Shown piece after piece: positions 12,901 through 20,760 of a DNA stretch of 64,000 nucleotides (position 1 is its first letter; each line of letters starts with the position of its first letter). Position numbers and translations under genes: made by a program. This DNA is from Patiria pectinifera (taxonomy: Eukaryota > Echinodermata > Asteroidea > Valvatida > Asterinidae), in assembly GCA_029964075.1 (NCBI GenBank), contig CM057129.1:29689430-29753429 (forward strand). The letters run 5' to 3'. Under the pieces are notes generated by a model that did no database searches, was not told where the DNA came from, and saw nothing but the letters and a program-made list of their open reading frames with translations.

Positions 12901-15196
12901 AAAATTGAAAGCTAAGGCATTGAGGAGCGTGTATGAAAAATTTGGCGCTTTGTCCGGAATGTCCTCATCCATTTACTATCCTGCTTAACTATTTTGGCCC
13001 CATTAGTTTACTGATACCGCTCTTTATCGCTAACCCGCGGCAGTGGCATATATTAGGCCGGGGGCCAACTTCTCCCCCTGAGAGGGGTGGGTTAAGTGCC
13101 AAACATAATCAACGCCCCCAAAGACCGCTTTAATTAAAAACAAACATCAGGATGAAACAATGTGGGCTCATTTTTCGTATCTGCACGTAAAGGCTTCACC
13201 ACGCCAAGCAGAGTGGTGATGTATCCAATTATTTCCTTTTGATTTTTTGGTCATCATAGTTTGCAATTTTCGCATACCTAGTTTGATCTTGTCCAAGGTA
13301 TTCCAGGTATACTATGACTCAAACAAGAGCTATATTTTAATTGGATGAATGTTCTATAATTTTTCGACCAGGTGAAACCGGTCTAATGTTGATCCGTTTA
13401 AATGACACCACAATGCGCTTCACCGGCTACCTTGGCAACCGATCATCGAATGAGAAGAAACTCGTCCGAAATGTCAAGAATAACGGAGATTTATTTTTCA
13501 ACACCGGAGATCTGATAGTCCACGACAAAGACGGTTACCTGTATTTTAAGGACAGACTTGGAGACACATTCAGGTGAATTCGGTAGTAGACACCGAGGGC
13601 AAAATAATTGCCAAAACAAGGAGATTGTATGTATTTTATTTGTCTTTAAATGGACTTATTTATACGTTTCCCACACATTTAAAAAAAGATTTCATTCAAA
13701 TTCATTATCATTATTATTATTAAACGAATCAGGTAGAGTTGGAAAAGTGCAAGTTGCTTGAGTCCACCCCAGCACATCCTAACACCTTTGACCCCAAGCA
13801 TTAATAATGTTTAAAGTAGAAATGAACATGTGAAAACATAAAAATACCGAAGATAGCATACAATCATGAGACAAATTGTATAATATAATTTATATAAAAT
13901 TGATTGCAAAATGACGAAATTGATTCGTCTATCGTACGTTCGGCAATTGCAGACGACGAAGTTAAATTGTCTTTTGTTACAACTGATAATGTAGTAACCA
14001 ACGGATAATATATAACCAACCGATAATGTCACACAAATTGTCCGACACTGTACCACTAACCGATAATGTAACAGAAATTATTGACCGATAGTGTAGTAAA
14101 AAATGTACTACACTATGGGGTCGTTCAGAAACCGTTTTAAATTCCCTTAAAACACAGGTTGAACTCGATTCAGTGTAACTTTCTTGCTAAAACGATGTCT
14201 AAACGCTTTTTTATTTCCGAATCGAGTATGATATTATTGGCATTTATGACAATACATTTTATATTATTTCTTCTTGTTATTCATTTAGATGGAAAGGCGA
14301 AAATGTTGCAACGACAGAAGTGGCGCATATATTAAACCAGTACCCAGGAATACAAGAAGCCAACGTGTATGGTGTCAAGGTCCAAGGTATCGCATGCTGT
14401 TTAGTTTTGTCAAGCCAAAAACCAACCATGAATTTAATTTGGGGTTGCTCATAGTATACATCATAATTATGATGCGACACTACAGGCTGAACTAAGAAGG
14501 TGTTCACTGGACGTTCAGCTATGCATGTTGACGGTCAGACGTTCTTTTGACAAAAACGTCGAGTTTAACACTGCACCTTTGGTTTCTCAACCGCCTCTCA
14601 TTTTAGAGATAATTGTTGATGTATTCGCAATCTCCTCATGCCTCAAATCGCATAAAGCCCCCTTACACGCACGCTTTGTGCACGCTTCTAATATGTGCAT
14701 AGGTCGATGCATTAATTTTTAATATAGCTTTATAAACTTGAAATAAGAAATCGACTTGAGTGAGATTTGAACCTGCGCCCTCTGGAAAATCATACTTTGG
14801 AGTAGATAAGGGCAAATTTCGTTGTTGTTTTTTAAATCTAAAATGCTTCTTTTGATGTTTCATTTTAATTTAATTTTGGAAAATTAAGGTCACGACGGTC
14901 GGGCAGGAATGGCGGCAATCGTCTTCAAGAGGACCCACCAACTTGACCCGAAGGCCTTCTACGAGCACGTGGTCAGGTCACTGCCGCTGTACGCATGCCC
15001 AAAGTTTCTGCGAATCATGAGCGAGATGCATATCACGGGGACATTCAAGCACAAGAAGACTGACCTAGCCAGAGAGGGATTTGACCCCAACGTCATTTCA
15101 GACCCTCTGTTCTTTATGGATACGGACATGAAGACTTACGCGCCCTTAGACAATGCCGCCGTGGGGAAAATTGTGATAGGACAGGCTAGGCTGTAA
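482..15196 (+). CDS. SLC27A: Very-long-chain acyl-CoA synthetase / fatty acid transport protein (SLC27A family), nine exons
   Basis: Activates long and very long chain fatty acids to acyl-CoA using ATP and so drives their uptake; family members sit in the ER, plasma or peroxisomal membrane. Coding exons: 482-986, 4355-4573, 4986-5144, 5504-5625, 9234-9434, 9722-9815, 13372-13573, 14289-14386, 14889-15196. They sum to 1908 nt (635 aa plus stop), in phase at every GT-AG junction, and 620-650 aa is the family norm. Residues 8-28 are small and hydrophobic, a likely membrane anchor. The AMP-binding P-loop TSGTTGLPK is at 237-245, YGATEG at 375-380, NTGDL with its conserved Asp at 477-481, the family signature [16 protein letters not shown] at 497-512, and TGTFK with the likely catalytic Lys at 583-587. 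No key residue is missing. The layout most resembles SLC27A2-like members, but the exact paralogue cannot be settled by eye. Confidence 0.95.
987..4354 (+). other. SLC27A intron 1
   Basis: No gene recognised. It contains a tandem near-duplicate of a 27-28 bp unit (around 1692-1750), the AACGCAATA array at 2044-2156, poly-G and poly-T tracts, and around 3020-3310 a dispersed repeat whose relative lies near 60360-60640. Confidence 0.6.
2044..2156. repeat. AACGCAATAGT minisatellite
   Basis: About five degenerate copies of a roughly 22-24 bp unit built from AATAACGCAATAGTATTGC-like sequence. Each unit contains a short palindrome, CAATAGTATTG or a variant. Confidence 0.75.
4355..4573 (+). CDS. 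SLC27A: SLC27A exon 2
   Basis: The acceptor CCTCCTTACAG precedes 4355. The exon completes codon 169 (G+AT) and ends one base into Gly242, in the middle of the P-loop TSGTTG. The donor is GTGGGT. Ending instead at the later GTAAAG would break the frame into exon 3. Confidence 0.9.
4896..4953 (-). repeat. tRNA-derived SINE fragment (Ile-like)
   Basis: Read on the minus strand it shows TAGTTAGGC (A-box like), the loop CTAATTATC and GGGGGTTCGAATC (B-box like), then TGGCCA. The stems do not close well and the acceptor arm is incomplete, so it is a tRNA-derived repeat rather than a working tRNA. A similar sequence lies at 34392-34470. Confidence 0.5.
4986..5144 (+). CDS. SLC27A: SLC27A exon 3
   Basis: Starts after TTTTAG and completes Gly242, giving LPKPAK immediately after TSGTTG. 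It carries the conserved LPLYHSAA block. The donor is GTAAGT. Confidence 0.93.
5504..5625 (+). CDS. SLC27A: SLC27A exon 4
   Basis: Starts after TTTGTGCCAG. It encodes the family block [19 protein letters not shown] followed by CRYLLSQPP, and ends on a codon boundary at residue 335 before GTAATA. Confidence 0.93.
7449..8821. mobile_element. Inverted-repeat element, about 1.37 kb, non-autonomous
   Basis: The left end reads GTGCGTTCGTTTTGCTCACC and the right end is its reverse complement with few changes; each arm continues through ACCCGGGT and a conserved TAATCGAACG. I see no transposase. No clear target duplication is visible, so the class is open. Confidence 0.7.
8347..8406. repeat. Dispersed GGGGACGAGGTTGG repeat, copy 1
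   Basis: A 60-bp unit running GGGTAACTATTGGAAACGAG to GGGGACGAGGTTGG. The same unit is found near 47320-47375 and forms the ends of the palindrome at 33835-34110. It probably marks one transposon family. Confidence 0.7.
9234..9434 (+). CDS. SLC27A: SLC27A exon 5
   Basis: Phase 0 at both ends, 67 codons (residues 336-402). Contains GNGLRPDIW and the adenylate-binding motif EFYGATEG. The acceptor is CACGACTAG and the donor GTAAGG. An open frame on the opposite strand here is only a shadow. Confidence 0.93.
9722..9815 (+). CDS. SLC27A: SLC27A exon 6
   Basis: Short exon of 31 codons plus one base between TTTATGTAG and GTAAAC. The product [18 protein letters not shown] fits the family segment with KYDLEKEEP. 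It joins exon 7 by completing a Gly codon. Confidence 0.85.
11147..11818 (-). pseudogene. Decayed coding region with Cys-rich C-terminus
   Basis: Read on the minus strand, one frame gives [19 protein letters not shown]. After a frameshift another frame ends [15 protein letters not shown], then CGCNCEN and a stop at 11147-11149. Stops and frame changes lie upstream, so it cannot be translated as one protein. From memory, an uncharacterised family in invertebrate repeats shares the W-P-WT-LP-ASKAC-EL pattern followed by a cysteine cluster; I have not verified this. Function unknown. Confidence 0.5.
12100..12510. repeat. Tandem array, period about 60 bp
   Basis: Six to seven degenerate units, each carrying CCTGAATCGGGCCAGTGTTG-like sequence followed by GGTCC, a T-run, GGCAAACAATA and an AAGACGGTAC-like end. 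The array lies inside the 2.4 kb element. Confidence 0.8.
13372..13573 (+). CDS. SLC27A: SLC27A exon 7
   Basis: Residues 434-501. Contains NTGDL (Asp480, expected to contact the ATP ribose), [13 protein letters not shown] and the conserved Arg495. It ends two bases into Arg501 with donor GTGAAT. Confidence 0.93.
14117..14208 (-). repeat. Half of the GTTCAGACA inverted-repeat family
   Basis: GGGGTCGTTCAGAAACCGTT through GCTAAAACGATGTCTAAACG matches, on the opposite strand, the right end of the element at 28215-28679. It lies in SLC27A intron 7. Just upstream (about 13990-14105) CCGATAATGT-type units recur. Confidence 0.65.
14289..14386 (+). CDS. SLC27A: SLC27A exon 8
   Basis: Begins after TTCATTTAG and completes Arg501, giving [12 protein letters not shown], the rest of the FATP/VLACS signature. 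It ends one base into Gly534 before GTATCG. Confidence 0.93.
14889..15196 (+). CDS. SLC27A: SLC27A exon 9 (terminal)
   Basis: Begins after AAATTAAG and encodes residues 534-635. [23 protein letters not shown] and the family-typical tail DLAREGFDP are visible. The TAA stop is at 15194-15196. Confidence 0.95.
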
Positions 15197-15371
15197 TTCG
15201 TACCTAGAACTGGACCAAGGACTGTCTACAGTGATCCGCTGCCGCAACAAAGCAGTGTTACACACAAGCCGGGCCTATTGGTGATTTCGCGGGCCGGGAA
15301 CCAATGGCTGTGAAAGTATATGTATATCAGATTCGAACCAGCGCGCGAGCCGGCATAACACGTCTGAACTA

Positions 15372-15377
15372 AATAAA
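15372..15377 (+). promoter_or_regulatory. Poly(A) signal AATAAA, SLC27A
   Basis: First AATAAA downstream of the stop, giving a 3' UTR of roughly 200 bases. Confidence 0.6.
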
Positions 15378-15833
15378 AGGTTCATGCGATGCATTGTTTT
15401 CATAGGAACACATTTTGCGCCACTTTCTATTCCTCTTTATACATGTATATGAACAATATTTTACATCTCTTTTAAGTTAAGTTTTTTGAAAAGTGCACTT
15501 CTTTAAACGTTCAAAATTATCCATGCTTTTCCTTCCAACTGAGGGCGTTGTTGCTGTGACGCCATTTCAGGTAGACACTTTCCAGTTTCTGTTCAAATTG
15601 TGAGCTTAAAATTTGCTCACTGAAAAGAAAGGGTTGCTCATTGACTAACTGGCATGTATGTCAAAGGCTTAAAAAGTATCCCCCCCCCCCCTTATTCTTT
15701 TTCAGACTCACCCCGCAAACGTTTATTCTGATTCAAAGCATCGTCTTGAATATTCGTTTTCATTGACCAGTCACTTTCGCCGTTAGCACAATAGAGATTC
15801 GGAATACGGGGCGCGGCCCGCGTTAGCGCCATT

Positions 15834-15905
15834 CCAATGCTAACCGGAGCCGAGGGAACATCTTGTCTAATCGAGTTTCCCTCTCCCGTATATTTCATCT
15901 TTCAG
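15834..15905. repeat. 72-bp direct repeat, copy A
   Basis: Runs from CCAATGCTAACCGGAG to TATTTCATCTTTCAG and matches 16337-16408 with two mismatches I can see. Confidence 0.85.
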
Positions 15906-16336
15906 GTAATTATTTTATTTGATTATATTATTCACTTTCCATGGTTGCTTTAGTAAGATTCAATCTTCATGTAATCATGTTGTATTTTTCGTCTTAAAGA
16001 TTATAGGCTTAAATATTGTCATGTTTAGACGACAATGTGGACGACGTTTAGACGAATGTCCCCATAAAGCCACTATTTCATTTTCTCTTTATCTGAGAGG
16101 ACCTAGGATGTTTATATCATAAGACTTTACTTAATTACCTTGAAAGCAGTCGTTTCAAGACTTGTTTTTTGTTTACATTATGACATTTCCAAGATGGCAG
16201 CCGTTGGGTAGATTTTGGCGGGAAATTGCCGCCATCTTTCCAATCTGACTTGTTGATCATTTACTATATTAATTATTTGGCTTAGTTTTAAGATTCCTAT
16301 TAATGATTGTAATTTTGTAAATATTTTAAGTGGATG

Positions 16337-16408
16337 CCAATGCTAACCGGAGTCGAGGGAACATCTTGTCTAATCGAGTTTCCCTCTCCCGTATATTTCA
16401 TATTTCAG
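16337..16408. repeat. 72-bp direct repeat, copy B
   Basis: Second copy, 503 bp downstream of the first in the same orientation. The spacing would suit a segmental duplication or short terminal direct repeats of a retroelement. Confidence 0.85.
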
Positions 16409-18906
16409 TGAGTGTGAGAATAAATCACCACATCAGAACTGAGAAGCTGAGTCCTCTTCCCCTTTGTTACTGACGCTAATAATATCAAGGGTCACATGTA
16501 CTTACAAATCAATGAATCACCAAAGAAAAATATATGTACAGCAACATGTGCACAATTTTAGCAACATTTTTTTGAAATAGCTGTAGCATTGAGGTGTCTG
16601 CCAGGCAGGAATGACATCACAGTCTAGAGCATGAACATTTTAAATTTGCTTGAGCATTAAATTCAAAAAGGCACAAATACCGTTTAAATTATTATAGCAA
16701 AACGAAACTTAAAAATAGGGTATGATGGGACACGAAGGTTTAATTACAAATTGCATTAAAATAACATTGCATCCTGTTAAGCGTGAGGTCCTGGGTTTGA
16801 GTGATCGCGGCGAGTAAACTGTGAGTTGCTCACGCAAACCCTTGAACAGCACTTAGCACAAAGGACAAACTTCAATATTTAAATCAATATTTCATGCAAT
16901 CTGTCATTCCTGAAGTCATAGTCATCAGCAGTTCAAACTTGAGCGTTTACGGTAACCCAATTTTTTTAATGCTTAATTCTTATTATTGCCGTATACATTT
17001 GAAACAAAATGAACTTGCTTGTGCACTTAGTAATGAAATGGAATTACAACATTTCATTTAAAGTGCGAAAAGGAGCGCAAAGGCAACACGAAATAAAGTT
17101 TTTTCAGAGGGTGCAGACTCTATCAGTAAATTGAACAGTATTATATCAAATAGAGGACGGAAACGGCTGCTTTTTTTGGGGGGGGGGAGGGGGTGTGATG
17201 ATGTACTTATGAACTTGTATCGTACCGGGTACGTTGGCCTACAGCTTTGAAGTTCGGAGGGAAATAATCCTAATAATCCTAAATATTCGCGGACATTAAT
17301 ACTGAATTTTGTATTACATTGCGGTCGTTTTCTTAATTGACATCTATTATTTTTCATCAGGTCGATGACTCAATTCTTAAAGCAGGCCATTGAATGTTGT
17401 CATTGATTTTTGCCCTCTTATATTGGCGCTTGACTCGGAGATATATAATTTATGAGCTTTACAAACTATTTAAATTATTGAGTCCAATAGACAGAATAAC
17501 TATCCCACGCTTGGGAAAACATTGACCTCAAACTCGATAGTTTTTAATTCTCAACTCAAAGTAGACAGCGCCCCCTGGAAGACAGTTTTCTGTTTGTTTC
17601 GGATGTCCAGTAAAGTTCAGCTAGCTGAAGGGTACATAACATGGATGCACGCCTGTAAGTAGGCCAAAAATCCGTCCGCCGAGCTCATGAATGAATAAAA
17701 GTTTTCTATATCAGAGAGTTTTGAGAGCCGTAAAATTGGGGATTTGAAGAGATATGGTAATAAACCTCTGGCCCGGGCTTTGGGTTTCCAATTCTGAGCA
17801 TTTGGATATTATTGGGCTCGAAGGTGGCGCTATTTTGCCAACGGTTGTGGGGGATTTTCAGTCAAGATGGCTACTTTTCCGCTTTGGGGAAAATAGGGGT
17901 CGTCCTCTTTGGGTGAGAATATCTCGAAAAGTCAACGGTCAACCCACCAAAAAATGAAAAGAAAATGAACGATGACAAGTTGATCATCATTTTTCTGTGC
18001 AGCTTGAATACCTGTAGAATTTTGAAGTTTGCGCATTTAGCACTAGTGTCTATGGGAATTTTATTGCAGGGTTGCATATTGGGCGGGTCGTGATAAAATA
18101 ACACCAATAGGGTGCAGCATGATCCATTGGTCAATAGGTAAGTCTTTTATTTAATCGTTTTGGTTTCTTGCCGCATGTACTATGTGCAGTTGCAAAATAA
18201 TAAGGCTTGCTTATTTAGGCATTCTTTTAATAGTAAATAAAAAAATAAGAACACATCGATTATTTATATTAAAAAAAATCAATTTTTGACCGGATTTCTT
18301 GAAAAAAAATCTACATGCACTCCCCACTTTGTGGTTGGAAGTTCCATGCATCCGACCCGGATTTACAAATAAATGACACATGTGCTGCGCAATCGTAAAG
18401 TCATTTGTTTATGAATAGGATAGCGGTTACCAGTTGCCTCCGTACGTACGTTGAATGGACACGGCTCGGATGTCGATTACCAGTGCAAATCGAGCCACCC
18501 AAGTACGTACGTACGCGGTTAGGTTTACAAAGCGACCGCATCGTGTGCAGTTTTGTCGTCAACTTTCGCGTCAGCATTTCGATTGTTGCACTGCAGGTAA
18601 GTGCTTTATGTAAGCTTAGATTTATGGTATGTCGAAAGTGATCGTAATTGTTGTGATATAGACGTTCATCGTTGGTTTTTCTTCCTGTTTTTTTATCGAT
18701 AAATATATTATAACAAGTACGGTAACAGGTAGGCCTAAGTATTAAATTTAAACTTAAAGTAGGCCCACAGTCATGACAGTAAAAGTAGATAGGCCCTAGT
18801 CACGGTGGTGTTCGGGTCCGCGGTGGCGATTTTTTTTTCTCTCCCAAACAACATCCGCATACGTAGACGTACGTACGTTCATGTGTTCAGCGCCCTCTAC
18901 GATGGA

Positions 18907-19078
18907 AACAGGACAAATCGTACGCGAACCAACTCGTACGCGAGACAACTTGTACGCGGTTTGGTCAACTCGTACGCCAGACAACTCGTACGCCAGCCAA
19001 CTCGTACGCGAGACAACTCGTACGCGGCCCAACTCGTATGCCAGGCAACTCGTACGCCAGCCAACTCGTACGCAGACG
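18907..19078. repeat. CGTACG minisatellite, array 1
   Basis: About nine units of roughly 17 bp, CAACTCGTACGCGAGAC and variants, each with a CGTACG-type palindromic core. Long artificial open frames run through it on both strands. It lies inverted relative to the array at 20090-20234. Confidence 0.9.
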
Positions 19079-19368
19079 ATCGCCAACTTGAAGTTGAAGT
19101 TTACCCCAAAACACACGCCGAAGTTAACGACTCATCACAGTGGTGTGATTGTATGACTGAATGACTGTAATTGTAGCCAAATATACTTTCAACAATTTTA
19201 AATTCCATAAATGCAACGATGTTCAAGTTCACAAGTTTCAATGATAAATTAAAAAAAAACACAATCCGTTTTGCCACCGATGTGTAGTGCAATGCCGCGG
19301 CATGCTCTTCCAATCACGCAGCCTAGTGTGGAGAATTTGTCAAGATATACAACGATTTGATTTACACA

Positions 19369-19701
19369 TAGCCCCAAAATGTGGCCTATTTACTGGACTG
19401 CCTTGAAAGTGCTGCCTTTTTCAGATGTCTAATTTTTGTGAAATTTCATGTTGAAATTTTGATACGAAAACGTGTAAAAATGAATCTGGAAATTTCACGA
19501 AAAATGGACATCTGAAAAAGGCAGCACTTTCTGATTAGCCTATATAGAGGGTGAGAATGCTTCTAAAGCCAAAAAAACCTACAAAGTAAGCCTAAATGTG
19601 AAAATCAAAATTTGGCTCCGTCGACACGTTTTTGTACATGGTCGGTGTGTGGCCTATGTTTACGGAGACAGTCCAGTAAATAGGCCACATTTATGGGGCT
19701 A
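19369..19701. mobile_element. Small inverted-repeat transposon with 9-bp target duplication
   Basis: The ends read TAGCCCCAAAATGTGGCC and its complement, and both arms continue through TATTTACTGGACTG. Immediate flanks are ATTTACACA at 19360-19368 and 19702-19710. The interior holds a second inverted pair around AAAGTGCTGCCTTTTTCAGA. It is 333 bp with no coding capacity. A related right end is at about 23190-23301. Confidence 0.8.
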
Positions 19702-20089
19702 ATTTACACATAGCGCGGGGCCACTATAGCAGTGTATTGTTGGAAGTCTACAAATGCAGCGGACATTATACGATTTAAATTCTCACTACGTGGCATTATC
19801 TTGTAAAGTGTGAGCAAGGATCGGACCGTCGGACTTGCCGGACAGTGTGCGAGCATGGCGAGCGGTCCGGGAAAACAAATCATAACTTTTTTGTTATGAG
19901 CAAAACAAGCTGATTTAAAGATGAACTGATTGGGACCACTCAGTGACACAACATAATCCCCTTAACTTAAGGAAAAAAGAATGTGCCGGACAACTGACCG
20001 ACTCTAATTTCCTACACGCCCGATCCTGAGGTTTCAGTAAAATCCCTTGTGCTACGGCTGCTAGTACTAGCACTATAGTCTATACTCAC

Positions 20090-20234
20090 GCATACGAGTT
20101 GGCTCGCGTACGAGTTATCCCGCGTACGAGTTGACTCGCGTACGAGTTGACTCGCGTACGAGTTGGTTCGCGTACGAGTTGTCCTGCGTACGAGTTGGTC
20201 GCATACGAGTTGGCTCGCGTACGAGTTGACCTGT
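20090..20234. repeat. CGTACG minisatellite, array 2 (inverted)
   Basis: About eight units of GCGTACGAGTTGACTC and variants, the reverse complement of the unit in array 1. The arrays face each other across roughly 1 kb. Confidence 0.9.
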
Positions 20235-20726
20235 ATTCTCGATGATACTCCTTTAATTATGATACGTGCGCACGCAGATGTTATACAATTACAAATATTA
20301 CATTGTTTGAGGGTGGACAGTCGATATTCGTTCCCCGAGGTACACTGATTATACAAGTGGAACAAATTGCTGAAATGTGTAACTGAATGTGAAATTAACA
20401 ATATGCAGACATGGCATAAATAATTATACCCAAGAAACTATTGAGATAAAGATAGAAGCCTGCTAATTAATGATAACAAAAGAAAAACGAAAACAACCCC
20501 AAACACATAATTCACGAACACAGGACTACTACAGAAATAGACTTCAAACCCATCACCTCAATCCTTAAAGGGAATATACAACATTTGCAAACATCGAAAA
20601 ATAAAACTACCAAGTTTTTGCAAAATACCTTAATAGCATGTTGGTAAATGACAGTCTAAAGCATCCTGTAAAATTATGGCACCTGGTATACTGTCATTTT
20701 CAAGAAAAGTGGTATTTTTGTATCAA

Positions 20727-20760
20727 TTTCCAACGCTGATCGGCCGATCAGCGTTGGAAA
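20727..20760. repeat. Perfect 34-bp palindrome
   Basis: TTTCCAACGCTGATCGG followed directly by its exact reverse complement, with no spacer. A near-copy is at 35121-35148. The flanks of the two (TGACAGTC, AATTATGGCACCTGGT, CATTTTCAAGAAAA) also match in inverted orientation. Confidence 0.9.

Larger units (their letters stand above)
10556..12973. mobile_element. 2.4 kb transposon-like element with inverted repeats of about 400 bp
   Basis: 10556-10970 and 12570-12973 are long diverged inverted copies. Landmarks in each arm are CATTCCGGACAAA, TTGATAGGAACCAACTTATC, CCATCTTGGATTTTAAAGAT and AAACATACATTTTCAGGGTC, the last occurring twice per arm. Between the arms are a decayed minus-strand coding region (11147-11818) and a tandem array of about 60-bp units (12100-12510). 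No recognisable transposase domain. A composite or foldback element is likely. Confidence 0.8.
9816..13371 (+). other. SLC27A intron 6
   Basis: Largely occupied by the 2.4 kb inverted-repeat element at 10556-12973. Near 9830 there is a single AGGGGCGGATCTAG stretch resembling the end of the element at 51605-51913. No host exon is seen. Confidence 0.6.
15378..18906. other. Intergenic, no gene recognised
   Basis: Contains a B-box-like GATTCGAACC on the minus strand near 15332, C-runs near 15680, the 72-bp direct repeat pair, and a GTACGTACGTACG-rich patch near 18440-18515. No open frame looks like coding sequence. Confidence 0.5.

Noticed and set aside
18796-19164. Long open frames rich in RTRDNSYASQL or YELxRVRV
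   Set aside because: They are translations of the CGTACG minisatellite in different frames, not a protein.
18907-20234. CRISPR-like appearance of regularly spaced units
   Set aside because: Units are contiguous tandem repeats without unique spacers, and the DNA is animal nuclear.
20012-20401. 129-codon minus-strand frame
   Set aside because: Again the CGTACG array read through; no start context or homology.
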